Shown here: piece after piece, positions 37,689-47,707 of the stretch
Layout: every line of letters begins with the position of its first letter
Numbering within the stretch: position 1 is the stretch's first letter
Source: Leptospira ainlahdjerensis
GTDB taxonomy: Bacteria; Spirochaetota; Leptospiria; Leptospirales; Leptospiraceae
Direction: 5' to 3'
DNA: 64,000 bases
Assembly: GCF_016919175.1 (NCBI RefSeq)
Contig: NZ_JAFFPU010000016.1
Location: forward strand, 66,462 to 130,461
Program-made: the position numbers and the translations under genes
The notes under the pieces: model-generated
The model's input: the letters and a program-made list of their open reading frames with translations, nothing else
Databases searched by the model: none
Told to the model about the DNA's origin: nothing

Positions 37689-39014
37689 TCAACCTTTGTA
37701 TCTTTCGATCAACATGGATCCGGCGATTCCACCGTGAGCACACGCTGTGATCACAACTTTATTCGCTGACGGATCTTCTTTTAGGTCCATGATCGCGTTT
37801 GCGATCAAACGGATTCCAGTCGCTCCAAAAGGGTGGCCGATCGCGATGGATCCTCCGTTCGGGTTGATCTTCTTTGCGTCGAAAGATTTCTCCCAATCCC
37901 AACCGGTGTCCATTTTAATTTGTTCAAGAGCCCCTACTGCGGTTGCAGCGAATGCTTCGTGGATTTCGACGTAGTCGATGTCTTGAATTTTGAGACCGAC
38001 GTCGGCGAGAAGGGCTTCGGTAGCCGCAGCTTGTCCGATTCCCATGTTGTTCGGATGAACTCCTTTCATGTTCCAACCGGAAACGACAGCTTCGATGGTA
38101 AGACCGAGTTCTTTTGCTTTTTCAACAGTGGTAACGATTACACCAGCGGCTCCATCGGAACGAGGGCTTGCGTTGAAGATGGAAACGGTAGGGCCGTGGG
38201 ATTTTTTCAAATCTTTAGCGTATTTCGTTTTGAATTCTTCGAATTTCATTCCTGGGTTATCAAACATCAGCATCGCGCGTCCCATACGAGTTGGGTTTTC
38301 CACTAAACCTTCACGGAGTCCGACCGCTTCGTCGATCGCGAGTTCGTTTCCGTCTTCGTCTTTCATAGGAATGATGTACGGAGCATATCTTCCAGCTTTA
38401 GAAGCTTCTAATGCTCTTTTGAAAGATTCGAAAGCGAGTTTATCTTGGATTTCACGAGAAAGTCCGTAGTTTTGCGCTACGATCTCTGCGGTAACTTGCA
38501 TACCGTAAGAAGTTTCCCCGTCTCCGAGTCCGTCTTCCAGAGTGTCTCTCAGTTCCACACCTTCGGGAAGATTGTCCGGAAGAAGTTTTTTCAACTTATC
38601 CAGAGATCCCGCTTTTTTGTTTAAACGAGCGTTCTTAACGATAAAAGGCATGGAAGTTTGAGATTCTTCGCCGATCGCGAGGAACACTTCGCCTTCGCCT
38701 AAAACGATTCTACGAGCCGCTTCCGCAACCGCTTCCATTCCGGAAACGCAGTTGTTTGCAACTGTGATACAAGCGATCTCGTCTCTCATTCCGACGAGGT
38801 TCGCGATCACTCTTGCTGAGTTAGGCGCGTTGCTAAATCCTTCTCCAACAACAACTCCGTCGATTTGAGACGGTTTGAGTTTGCTTTTCGCGAGAATGTC
38901 TTCTGCGACTATTTTTCCCAGGTGGTGTCCAGGATATGGTCCGAGGGCTTTCGCGATCTGAGCAAAAGGAGTTCTTCTTGGTGTACAAATAGCCAATGGC
39001 TTTGCTAATTTCAT
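37689..39014 (-). CDS. thiolase family protein (acetyl-CoA acetyltransferase/3-ketoacyl-CoA thiolase)
   Basis: A 441-residue thiolase. The nucleophilic Cys89 is in VANNCVSGMEA. YVEIHEAFAATA holds the second family box, GGSIAIGHPFGATGIR the catalytic His, and VITACAHGGIAGSML the second Cys. It either cleaves 3-ketoacyl-CoA (beta-oxidation) or condenses acetyl-CoA units. The ATG at 39014 has GGAGAAAG upstream. It starts 44 bases after a thioesterase-like gene on the same strand, and a TetR regulator diverges, so fatty-acid catabolism is the likely setting. Confidence 0.9.
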   Translation of the reverse strand: MKLAKPLAICTPRRTPFAQIAKALGPYPGHHLGKIVAEDILAKSKLKPSQIDGVVVGEGFSNAPNSARVIANLVGMRDEIACITVANNCVSGMEAVAEAARRIVLGEGEVFLAIGEESQTSMPFIVKNARLNKKAGSLDKLKKLLPDNLPEGVELRDTLEDGLGDGETSYGMQVTAEIVAQNYGLSREIQDKLAFESFKRALEASKAGRYAPYIIPMKDEDGNELAIDEAVGLREGLVENPTRMGRAMLMFDNPGMKFEEFKTKYAKDLKKSHGPTVSIFNASPRSDGAAGVIVTTVEKAKELGLTIEAVVSGWNMKGVHPNNMGIGQAAATEALLADVGLKIQDIDYVEIHEAFAATAVGALEQIKMDTGWDWEKSFDAKKINPNGGSIAIGHPFGATGIRLIANAIMDLKEDPSANKVVITACAHGGIAGSMLIERYKG

Positions 39015-39058
39015 TTTCTTTCTCCAGACTTCAAATTCTTAATCAATCAATCCTATAT

Positions 39059-39919
39059 TCATTTTTGAGAATATTCATAATTCTCAACATACTCCCCGAC
39101 CAATCTTTGGAATTCTTCGGGGGCTTTTTTCGGTCTCGATTTCGAAAGTGAGACGACCAACTGCTCGTCCTGCACCGCGAAATATCGCAGACCGTTTTCC
39201 ACGTCCGTAACCTCGTGTCTCATATAACTCCGGATCTTTTCAAAGGAATGAATCCAAGTGCTTACCCGAACTTTTCTTCCCGCGGGAACGGGATGGAAGA
39301 ATCGAAAAACTCCTCCCATAAAAAACATCGTTGTATCCATTTCCACAAAACGATCCAAGGTCAGACCGGTTTGAGTGGAAAAAAACCATCGAGAATCCTC
39401 GACGATTCTCCAAAGATACGCGGGGTTGTATTCCCCGAAAATATTTCTCTCGCTATAGAGAGTGATCAATTCCGTATCCACCGTTTTGCAAGTCCCTTTA
39501 AAATCAGGAATCTGTGGAAACTGATCAAAACCGGAAATCTCCGATTTTTCACCGGAAATTAGATCAATCGGTTTTCCATTCTTATCGGAAACGGTGAGAG
39601 TTTTGATTTCCGCAGCAGGGGTTCCGGAGTCGGAATAAACTTTTTGATCCCAGAAAATTTTTCCTTCTTTTAAGGGGAAAGCCTTCGTTTCCGTTCTAAG
39701 GTTGGCTCCTTCCATTTGCTGAGCTAAGAATCGAATCTGAGATTCGAGGGGATGGATTGCAATTCCTTGAGAGAGTATTTCCCTCAAAGAAAAGCCGTTT
39801 TTTTCCAGAGCTCGAAATCTGCCTTCAAGACAGAAATTTTCGTAAGTCCTGCTGGTCACGTGTCTCTGAGTATCCAGGTCGGAAATGCGCGTCACGAGTT
39901 GAATTTCATCTGTGATCAT
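39059..39919 (-). CDS. double-hotdog acyl-CoA/acyl-ACP thioesterase-like protein
   Basis: A 286-residue protein with two hotdog-like repeats: TRISDLDTQRHVTSRTYENFCLEGRF in the first half, and RWFFSTQTGLTLDRFVEMDTTMFFMGGVFRF with MRHEVTDVENGLRYFAVQDEQ in the second. This matches the fatty-acyl thioesterase / 4-hydroxybenzoyl-CoA thioesterase-like clan, though I do not see an unmistakable catalytic triad. The ATG at 39919 follows a strong GGGAGGGA. It precedes the thiolase in one operon. Confidence 0.75.
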   Translation of the reverse strand: MITDEIQLVTRISDLDTQRHVTSRTYENFCLEGRFRALEKNGFSLREILSQGIAIHPLESQIRFLAQQMEGANLRTETKAFPLKEGKIFWDQKVYSDSGTPAAEIKTLTVSDKNGKPIDLISGEKSEISGFDQFPQIPDFKGTCKTVDTELITLYSERNIFGEYNPAYLWRIVEDSRWFFSTQTGLTLDRFVEMDTTMFFMGGVFRFFHPVPAGRKVRVSTWIHSFEKIRSYMRHEVTDVENGLRYFAVQDEQLVVSLSKSRPKKAPEEFQRLVGEYVENYEYSQK

Positions 39920-40021
39920 TTCGTCCCTCCCTTTTTCTTTGTCGAGAATCTGACCTTATTTCGCGACCCATAGGGAGCGAAATTGCATTCACCTCAGCGT
40001 GCCTCCGGAAGATTCTGACCT

Positions 40022-40043
40022 AATTTTAGACCGGCCTAAAATT
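40022..40043. promoter_or_regulatory. second palindrome in the thioesterase/TetR divergent promoter region
   Basis: AATTTTAG-ACCGGC-CTAAAATT is a perfect 8+6+8 inverted repeat 18 bases from the TetR operator. It may be a site of another regulator or part of the promoter architecture. Confidence 0.45.
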
Positions 40044-40060
40044 TGATCAAACAAAAAAAT

Positions 40061-40078
40061 ACAGAACGTTCGTTCTGT
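40061..40078. promoter_or_regulatory. TetR operator
   Basis: ACAGAACG-TT-CGTTCTGT is a perfect 8+2+8 palindrome between the divergent thioesterase operon and the TetR gene, placed to control both. The GAACGTTCGTTC style is common for TetR regulators. Confidence 0.75.
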
Positions 40079-40169
40079 TTTTTTATAGAAGGCTTTTCAA
40101 ATTCATTGACAAGAGTTTTTTCGGGTAGGAAGATAGTTATGTAAGAATCTCGGAATAATACCTTTAAAT

Positions 40170-40784
40170 ATGAAAACTCAACCGCGCAAAAAGAAAGAAT
40201 CCGGAATCGGCGTTCGGGAAAGAATATTGGATACCGCGACCTCTCTTTTTTACAGACAAGGGTTTTCCAACACCGGAATGAGACAGATAATTCAAGAGTC
40301 CAATTCCGTTGCCGCGAGTCTTTACGATCATTATCCATCCAAAAAAGAATTAGGCCTTGCCTATTTGGCTCGTCAGGAAGAAAAAACTCTCAGCGATCTT
40401 CAGGGATTGATGGATCGTTATCCGGACCTCGCTGAATTCTTAAGAGCGTGGGTGATCTTAAAAGAAAAACAAATTCGTCACGGAGAATTCTTCGGCTGTC
40501 CATTTGCGGGATTTGCGAGCCAGGTGATGGATGCGGATCCGGAATATACGGAATTCTTAAAAGACATCGTCACAAAATGGACGAGGATGATCAGCGATTA
40601 TCTACAAAAGGCGATCGGCTCCGGCCAACTCAAACGAAGTATGGACATTCAATACGTCGCGAGAAGAATGTTGATGGCTTATCACGGTTCGGTGACGATG
40701 TGGAGAATGACCCTGGAACTTCGATATATCCGAGAAATGGAAGATTCCCTACGAGAAATCGTCGAAGAATATAGAATTCTCTAA
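40170..40784 (+). CDS. TetR/AcrR family transcriptional regulator
   Basis: A 204-residue regulator with a basic start ([11 protein letters not shown]) and a TetR helix-turn-helix ([45 protein letters not shown]). The C-terminal domain resembles the YcdC/TetR_C family with [14 protein letters not shown]. It is divergent from the thioesterase-thiolase operon with a perfect palindrome between them, so it most likely represses that operon and itself, possibly sensing an acyl-CoA or related lipid. Confidence 0.9.
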   Translation: MKTQPRKKKESGIGVRERILDTATSLFYRQGFSNTGMRQIIQESNSVAASLYDHYPSKKELGLAYLARQEEKTLSDLQGLMDRYPDLAEFLRAWVILKEKQIRHGEFFGCPFAGFASQVMDADPEYTEFLKDIVTKWTRMISDYLQKAIGSGQLKRSMDIQYVARRMLMAYHGSVTMWRMTLELRYIREMEDSLREIVEEYRIL

Positions 40785-40859
40785 AGAAATTCAAATTCTC
40801 TTTTTGAGAAATCCATTCCAATCAGTAACCAGTCCAACATTCAGAACGAATCTCCGTGT

Positions 40860-41357
40860 ATGGAAAAGAAAATTTTACTGACGCTCGTTTCTGTGTTATT
40901 GTTGATCGCGAATTGCGGCCCCGTGGACGGAGACGATAAGGAAAAGAAAAAAGGAGGAAAGATGAAATACGAAGTAAACAAATCGGAAGAAGAATGGAAA
41001 AAAGAACTCACTCCTGAACAATATAAAATCCTAAGACAAAAGGGAACCGAGATGGCGTTCACCGGCGCCCTTTACAATAATCACGATAGAGGAACCTATC
41101 TCTGCGCCGCTTGCGGATCTGCTCTCTTCTCATCGGAAACAAAATACGAATCCGGATCCGGATGGCCTTCTTTTTACCAACCTACAAAAGAAGAAGCCGT
41201 TGAAAAAGAAACGGATTCGAGTCACGGAATGACAAGAACCGAAGTGGTCTGCGCTAAGTGTGGAGGACATCTTGGACACGTATTTCCTGACGGACCAAGG
41301 CCGACCGGACTTAGGTATTGTATCAATTCCGCTTCCTTGAAGTTTAAGAAAGAATAA
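40860..41357 (+). CDS. msrB: peptide-methionine (R)-S-oxide reductase, lipoprotein form
   Basis: A 165-residue MsrB with an N-terminal lipoprotein signal ([14 protein letters not shown], lipobox IANC). The MsrB domain follows: [19 protein letters not shown], then [27 protein letters not shown], and the catalytic Cys in RYCINSASL. The two CxxC pairs bind the structural zinc. It repairs R-methionine sulfoxide, here presumably in the periplasm or on the outer membrane rather than in the cytoplasm. It follows the TetR gene by 75 bases. Confidence 0.9.
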   Translation: MEKKILLTLVSVLLLIANCGPVDGDDKEKKKGGKMKYEVNKSEEEWKKELTPEQYKILRQKGTEMAFTGALYNNHDRGTYLCAACGSALFSSETKYESGSGWPSFYQPTKEEAVEKETDSSHGMTRTEVVCAKCGGHLGHVFPDGPRPTGLRYCINSASLKFKKE

Positions 41358-41474
41358 AAGAATCTCCCGATTTCCGGGGCGTCCCCCGGAAAAATTCCCT
41401 CATCCGTTTTTTGATTTTCAGCCTTGGCGAAGGGTAAAATAATACCTAAAACCGGAATCCACCGGGAGCAACCC

Positions 41475-42371
<897 letters not shown>

Positions 42372-42401
42372 ATAAACTTAGTTTTCTACGTGGGATAAAA
42401 T

Positions 42402-42432
42402 TCGAATCATCGATTCTTCGAATCATCGATTT
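42402..42432. repeat. direct repeat of a 15-base word
   Basis: TTCGAATCATCGATT occurs at 42402-42416 and again at 42418-42432. It sits about 100 bases upstream of the anti-sigma-like gene, where a regulator could bind both units on nearly the same helix face. Confidence 0.5.
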
Positions 42433-42527
42433 GAAAAATTAATGATTTTTGGGGGGATTGCAAAATAATATGCCCAGCCGTTTTTCAAATTGTAAACTTT
42501 TTGACTTATTTGTATTTAATTTCAATA

Positions 42528-42980
42528 ATGGACTTAAGTTTACTTCTATCTAAATGTTTGATTATGCAAATTTGTAAGAATTTGAATGTAAGTGATTACC
42601 TTACTCTAAATGAAATACCTTTTTTTTTAAAGATGCACATCAACGGTTGTTCGGACTGTCAAAATTCAATCGTTGAATATTCGCTTAAAAATCACATACC
42701 CGATTCTGTTTTTGGAAAACCCTTCGAGAGACAGAAACTTCTCTGGCTCGGTCCCGAATTAGCAAATTCGGAAATACAATCTGAGGTAAGAAAAGGGAGA
42801 AGGGGCCGATCCACCGACGAACAAGGATTCGATGGAAATGAAGATATAAATCGATCGGAAGCGAGAAACCAATTTCAGAAATTGGTGTTTTTTTGTTTTA
42901 AGAATCGAAAATGGATATTAGCGATTGGATACGCTTCGATACTCATTCCGATTCTACAAATTACGTTTCAATTATTTTGA
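42528..42980 (+). CDS. ZAS-type anti-sigma-like zinc-finger membrane protein
   Basis: A 150-residue protein with a Cys at residue 16 and then HINGCSDC, which is H-x3-C-x2-C, the signature of zinc-binding anti-sigma (ZAS) domains. A basic, acidic linker leads to a single C-terminal membrane helix (WILAIGYASILIPILQITF). This layout fits membrane-bound anti-sigma factors that hold an ECF sigma factor, but no sigma gene is in the window. Starts are uncertain: ATG at 42528 or 42564. It heads a three-gene operon with a MORN and a TPR protein. Confidence 0.6.
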   Translation: MDLSLLLSKCLIMQICKNLNVSDYLTLNEIPFFLKMHINGCSDCQNSIVEYSLKNHIPDSVFGKPFERQKLLWLGPELANSEIQSEVRKGRRGRSTDEQGFDGNEDINRSEARNQFQKLVFFCFKNRKWILAIGYASILIPILQITFQLF

Positions 42981-42999
42981 ACCAGGCTAAAGAATTTAT

Positions 43000-43293
43000 A
43001 TGATAAGAATCGAATCTAATTCAATTAAAGTGAAACTTACAATCGCCGTTCTAATCTTAACAATCGCAGTTTCGTTGTGTTACTTTTTTTTCCTTAAGGG
43101 AAAATGCGACGGAAATTGTAAAAACGGTTTCGGGTCCAAGATTTATTGGGATGGAAAAAAATATGTAGGTCAATGGAAAGATGGAGAACAAGACGGATTT
43201 GGTGTTCTCATTGCAAAAGACCGTAAAATTATCTTTAGTGGGAAATGGCAAAGCGGAAACCCAACCGTCCCGAATGAGATAAGAAAGAAATGA
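43000..43293 (+). CDS. MORN-repeat membrane protein
   Basis: A 97-residue protein with one N-terminal membrane helix (LTIAVLILTIAVSLCYFFF) and two to three short MORN-like repeats facing outward: CKNGFGSKIYWDGKKYVGQW, KDGEQDGFGVLIAKD and IFSGKWQSGNP. MORN motifs bind lipids or proteins. It begins 19 bases after the anti-sigma-like gene and ends 18 before the TPR gene, so the three are cotranscribed. Function unknown. Confidence 0.65.
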   Translation: MIRIESNSIKVKLTIAVLILTIAVSLCYFFFLKGKCDGNCKNGFGSKIYWDGKKYVGQWKDGEQDGFGVLIAKDRKIIFSGKWQSGNPTVPNEIRKK

Positions 43294-43311
43294 TTTAGGA
43301 AGAATTATTAT

Positions 43312-43890
43312 ATGTACAGAACAGTAAGACAAATAAAGAATATTTTTTTAACGGCAATGCTTTTAACTTTCATTTTTCCTTTTTCGTCCCATTGCCAAGA
43401 TAAAGGTAATCAGGTGAATCAAGCACAAGCATTAAAGAAAAATCAAGAAGGTGTAGGTTATATTCAAACGAACCCAGAGCTTTCAATGAAACTTTTTAAA
43501 GAAGCACAAGCTCTGGATCCAAGAAATCCGGATTTTCCAAATAATATCGGAGTTGTTTTGCTTTCTCAGGGAAAATTCAAGGATGCGATTCCTTACTTCG
43601 TAAGAGCAACGGAGATTGATTCCAAGTATGTCAGAGGCTTTTATAACGAAGGGGTGTGTTTCCAGAATCTCCAAAAAAATGAGGAAGCAGTTTTGGCATA
43701 TGGTAAAGCTTTGAAATTGACCGAGGTTCCAGAAGTATATTTTAACTTAGGAATCGTTCATACTCGATTGAATCAAAAAGAAAAAGCCATAGAAGCTTAT
43801 CAAAAATTTATTAGTATTGCACCTGCAACTATGGCTGAACCAATCTCGGACGCGAAGGCTAAAATCAGAGCATTGTCTTCTAAGGACTAA
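43312..43890 (+). CDS. exported TPR-repeat protein
   Basis: A 192-residue protein. A signal peptide (LTAMLLTFIFPFSSHC) is followed by four to five tetratricopeptide repeats, for example NPDFPNNIGVVLLSQGKFKD, YNEGVCFQNLQKNEEAVLAY and NLGIVHTRLNQKEKAIEAY. It should act as a protein-binding scaffold in the periplasm or outer membrane. The ATG at 43312 has TTAGGAAG upstream. It overlaps the last gene of the export operon by four bases tail to tail. Confidence 0.8.
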   Translation: MYRTVRQIKNIFLTAMLLTFIFPFSSHCQDKGNQVNQAQALKKNQEGVGYIQTNPELSMKLFKEAQALDPRNPDFPNNIGVVLLSQGKFKDAIPYFVRATEIDSKYVRGFYNEGVCFQNLQKNEEAVLAYGKALKLTEVPEVYFNLGIVHTRLNQKEKAIEAYQKFISIAPATMAEPISDAKAKIRALSSKD

Positions 43891-44576
43891 CCGGCCCAGG
43901 AATTAAGGATAATTAAAATCGAAGTACAATTCAGAAGAAGAATACCAGGAGCGAGCCAGGTTAGGATTGCTCGACCCGAATTTTGTTCATAGATATTCTT
44001 AAAAGCCTGAAAGCAAATTTTACCTTCCCAAAAAAAGGCGATCAAAAAGCAAGTCGCGCTAATGCCAATTTGTAAGAAGAATGTAGACGTGTCTTGACTT
44101 CTTAGTATAACTGGAAGTAGATCGTAACTCATTGAAATTAGACCTGTTAATAAAAGTATTGGCATCATTGTTAATAAGTTTAGTTTGAGCGTATCGAAAA
44201 AATTTCCTTTCCAATCGCCCAAAATCAAAAGTAAAACGGCTCGAATGCCCGCCGCTATAATCGGAATCAATAACCAGAATAACATGTAGGAAATTTTCGC
44301 GAATAAAATTTCCGTAGTAACATTTCGTTGTGGGAAGTCTCTCCTGTTTTGTTCAATTTTTTCTTCGTATTCTTTGGGAATCGTAATTTTTACTATAGGA
44401 GGACTAAAAGATTCATAGATGATTCTAGTTCCTATTAAGGTCAGGGTGATAATGATAAGCAAAGCTACAAACCCTTTGTAGGGGAGATTCGAATTTAAAG
44501 CTTCAAGGCTAGCATTTGACGCGAAAAAACTTTTTGGGTTAAAAAGTGTATTCTTAATATGGACTCCAATCTTCAT
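43887..44576 (-). CDS. Yip1-like multipass membrane protein
   Basis: A 229-residue integral membrane protein with about five helices: FVALLIIITLTLIG, LFWLLIPIIAAGIRAVLLLIL, LNLLTMMPILLLTGLISM, a third pair, and LAPGILLLNCTSILII. The N-terminal NPKSFF and the overall pattern recall Yip1-domain proteins, but the match is weak. Its ATG overlaps the stop of the degenerate RND gene (ATGA), so it is the last gene of the export operon. An accessory to the pump is the simplest guess. Confidence 0.6.
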   Translation of the reverse strand: MKIGVHIKNTLFNPKSFFASNASLEALNSNLPYKGFVALLIIITLTLIGTRIIYESFSPPIVKITIPKEYEEKIEQNRRDFPQRNVTTEILFAKISYMLFWLLIPIIAAGIRAVLLLILGDWKGNFFDTLKLNLLTMMPILLLTGLISMSYDLLPVILRSQDTSTFFLQIGISATCFLIAFFWEGKICFQAFKNIYEQNSGRAILTWLAPGILLLNCTSILIILNSWAG

Positions 44577-47500
44577 CCGTTTTTTCTCCTAAGTTTTGGG
44601 ATAATTCTCTGTAATATAAAAAGTCTAATTCGATCGAAATTAGTAATAATCACTTTATTGAAAGTTTTAGAGTATAAGTAAAAGGATAAAAATATGAAAG
44701 GTACGAAAAAGGAAAGTGAGATCAGCCCTAAGACAATCGTGATTGAAATTGTTTTTAGCATTGCGGAACCAGTTCCAAATATAAATACTTGTGGGGCATA
44801 AAATATCCCTACTAACAACCAAAGTTGAAAGAAATTTCCTATTAGTTTCGATATGAGTTCCTGGATATTTTTGGGAAGTTTTTTTGTCTCTTTGAATTCG
44901 AGTTCATTCTTCCAGTACGACAATTCTTTACTAAAAATAAATGTTTCAAAGAGAGCAAAAGTGGATATTAAAATCATTCCTATATAAACTGAGATCGTTA
45001 TCGGTAAATCCATAATGAATAATGATGAAATAATAATGGTCAATGGTATCGGCAATGCTGAAAGTAATAATATCGGTTTTCTGAGTGATTCGAGATAGGA
45101 GGCTAAAATCATAAACAGAATGAGGGCAGAGAAAGAAAGAATCGAATTCATTTTTTTTTGATTAGAGATCACTTTCTCAAGATGTTCGCTGAATTCGATG
45201 CGATACTGGTCAGGTAACTTTACTTTTTTTAGTTTATCGAGTTTTGCTAATATTTCCGAGAGACTAAGGTTTGACACTCGTAAGCTGAATGATAAAACTC
45301 TTCTTTTGTTTTTTCGATAGATTCTAACCGGTGTTGTATCTCTTGCGATTGTGGCTACTTCCATAAGAGGTACGGACCTTCCGTCCTGGGTTGTAATCCT
45401 ATAATCGCGAACATCTGCGAAACTATTTCTGAATTCAGAATTATACTGAATGCGAACGTCAACTTCTCTCCCTTCTTCAATGAATTTAGTGGCTACTCCG
45501 CCTTGGACGCCGTATCGAACCAATTTTCCGATTTCTTCGGAGGTAATTCCAAGTGATTCACTTTTGGATTTATCGAGTATAATTCGGACTTCATCACGAG
45601 GGGGTTTATAGCGCAATAAAACGTGTCTGACATTCGGAATTAGATTTTGTGCCGCTGAAGATGCTTCTCTTGTGATTTCGTCTAATTTTTGGAGATCGTC
45701 GCCAATTACATCTATTGTTATTTCCTTTAATAATGCTTCATCGTTGCTGCCCGCAAAATAGATGAATGCTGGTTTTATATCCCCGATAAATTCTTCCAAT
45801 TCTTTCCCTATTTCTTCCGCATCGGTGATAGAATCATGAAATTTGACTACGATTGTTGATCGCCCAATTTCTACTCGCGAGTTGACTTCCTTGATAGAAG
45901 CTAATGTTGAAAGTTTGTTTTCAATTCTCTCTGTCGTGGAATTGATTCTTGAGAAACTGGTCCCAGATGGAAATTCCACGTTTCCAATAAGTTGTTTTTC
46001 TTCAATTTTGTTTACGAATTCGTGATTCGAATATATATAAGTTATTACTCCGAAAAAACAAATGCTCATGTAAAAGAATAAGAATAACTTCGGCTTGGTC
46101 CTTACTTCTTCTAATAAGAATATTGTTTTGGCGGTTATGTTTCTATTGATTTTTTGAAAATAATCGGTAAAAATCTGAATCCTAAATATGAATTTGATTT
46201 TTTTGGCTAAATATATTTCTAATATTGGAATCAAGGTTAAAGAGACTAAGAAACTAATAAAAAATCCTAACACTAAAACTAGCCCAAGGCCTCCGTACAA
46301 TGTTCTTAACTCTTTTGTCGCGAACGAAATGGGAAGAAATATACCCAACACTAATAAGATAGTAGTAAAAATTTCTTTTTTTATGAAATTGATTCCAGAG
46401 AAGAAATGTTTGTTCTGAATAAATAATCTTGATGCAATAAAAACCGTAAAACCGCAACCGGTACTTAGGATAATTCCAACTATTGTTACTAAGTTGTAAT
46501 CGATGTCCAAGAAGTATAAGAAAATTGAAACGATAAAAAACTGAAAAATTAGGAGAGTAACATTTACAATCGCGGTTAGTATTTCTTGAAAAAATATTGC
46601 TGAGAAAATAAGATAAAAGATTATTCCAATGAGTGCAGCTAAAATGAAATTCTTAATTGCCCCGACAATTGTATCTGCTTGATCATAAGTAATATCAAAG
46701 TGTAAGTTTTCGGTTTCTGCCTGCTTTAATTCTTTTTTTAATTTTGAGGAAACTTCCAATAAATTCGCTGTTCCTGACCTATAGACAAAAATGCTGACTG
46801 TGTTTTGTCCGTTCAGTCGCGCCGCAGTCGATTCTTCTCTATAAGAATAGCTGACTGAGGCCACGTCTGAAATTCTAATTAATTTTCCGGAAGCGTCGCT
46901 TCTCAAGGCGAGCGACTCTATTTGTTTTAAATTTCTTAGTCTTCCCTTTATGTAAATAGGTATTTGAGTAGAACCTTCTTTGATTTCACCGGAGGCATCG
47001 TTGTAATTTGATTCTTGCAAAATTTGCAGCAGTAAATCCATCCGAATATTATATTTGGACATTTTTTGAGCATCGCAAGCAATTAGAATCTCCCTTGGTT
47101 TTCCGCCGGCAATAATTACTTCGCTGACGCCAGAGATTCCTTCAATTAGCTTCTTGATTTCTCTATCAGATATTTCTCGAATCTCCATTATATTTAGAGA
47201 ATCACTTTTCGGAGTAATGATAAAAGCCGGCTTTTGGGTGGGATCGTAATGAAGGATTACTGGTTTTTGTGTCTCTCTGGGAAATAAGTATGAGATCTGT
47301 TCTACTTTGTCTCTTACCTCGAGTGACTTTGCATCCAAATCGACTTTGGGATCAAACTGGATATGAACTTTGGACTTTCCTTCTTCCGAAGTTGAAAAGA
47401 GTTGTTCAATACCACCTAACGTTGATACTGTCTCTTCGATCGGCTTAGTTAGTATTTCCTCAATTTTCTCGGGACCGACTCCGAAATATTCAGTTTCGAT

Positions 47501-47707
47501 AGTTAATCCTGGATAAGTCGTTTCGGGAAATAACGAAAGTGGTATAAATCGAAATGAAATCGTTCCGATTAAGAAGAGTCCGAGAAAGAACATAACCGTT
47601 CCGGTTTTATGTGTGAGCGCCAAGTTCGTCAGTCCGGACGGCGCTTCCACGTATTCCGGAATTGTTATGATATCAGGTGTTTTTTTGGACTTCTTTCTCG
47701 CTGCCAT
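44573..47707 (-). CDS. RND-family permease lacking the TM4 proton-relay aspartates
   Basis: A 1044-residue RND protein with 12 membrane helices and two large periplasmic loops. The N-terminus is extended and basic (MAARKKSKKTP). The TM4 stretch, aligned to its neighbour, reads GIILSTGCGFTVFIASRLF (residues 411-429), with Thr421 where the proton-relay Asp should be and no acidic residue nearby. The C-terminal GLLPxALGxGEG motif is also absent. It probably cannot use the proton gradient alone. The start overlaps the intact RND gene by 43 bases, so the two are coupled and may form a hetero-oligomer. Confidence 0.9.
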   Translation of the reverse strand: MAARKKSKKTPDIITIPEYVEAPSGLTNLALTHKTGTVMFFLGLFLIGTISFRFIPLSLFPETTYPGLTIETEYFGVGPEKIEEILTKPIEETVSTLGGIEQLFSTSEEGKSKVHIQFDPKVDLDAKSLEVRDKVEQISYLFPRETQKPVILHYDPTQKPAFIITPKSDSLNIMEIREISDREIKKLIEGISGVSEVIIAGGKPREILIACDAQKMSKYNIRMDLLLQILQESNYNDASGEIKEGSTQIPIYIKGRLRNLKQIESLALRSDASGKLIRISDVASVSYSYREESTAARLNGQNTVSIFVYRSGTANLLEVSSKLKKELKQAETENLHFDITYDQADTIVGAIKNFILAALIGIIFYLIFSAIFFQEILTAIVNVTLLIFQFFIVSIFLYFLDIDYNLVTIVGIILSTGCGFTVFIASRLFIQNKHFFSGINFIKKEIFTTILLVLGIFLPISFATKELRTLYGGLGLVLVLGFFISFLVSLTLIPILEIYLAKKIKFIFRIQIFTDYFQKINRNITAKTIFLLEEVRTKPKLFLFFYMSICFFGVITYIYSNHEFVNKIEEKQLIGNVEFPSGTSFSRINSTTERIENKLSTLASIKEVNSRVEIGRSTIVVKFHDSITDAEEIGKELEEFIGDIKPAFIYFAGSNDEALLKEITIDVIGDDLQKLDEITREASSAAQNLIPNVRHVLLRYKPPRDEVRIILDKSKSESLGITSEEIGKLVRYGVQGGVATKFIEEGREVDVRIQYNSEFRNSFADVRDYRITTQDGRSVPLMEVATIARDTTPVRIYRKNKRRVLSFSLRVSNLSLSEILAKLDKLKKVKLPDQYRIEFSEHLEKVISNQKKMNSILSFSALILFMILASYLESLRKPILLLSALPIPLTIIISSLFIMDLPITISVYIGMILISTFALFETFIFSKELSYWKNELEFKETKKLPKNIQELISKLIGNFFQLWLLVGIFYAPQVFIFGTGSAMLKTISITIVLGLISLSFFVPFIFLSFYLYSKTFNKVIITNFDRIRLFILQRIIPKLRRKNG

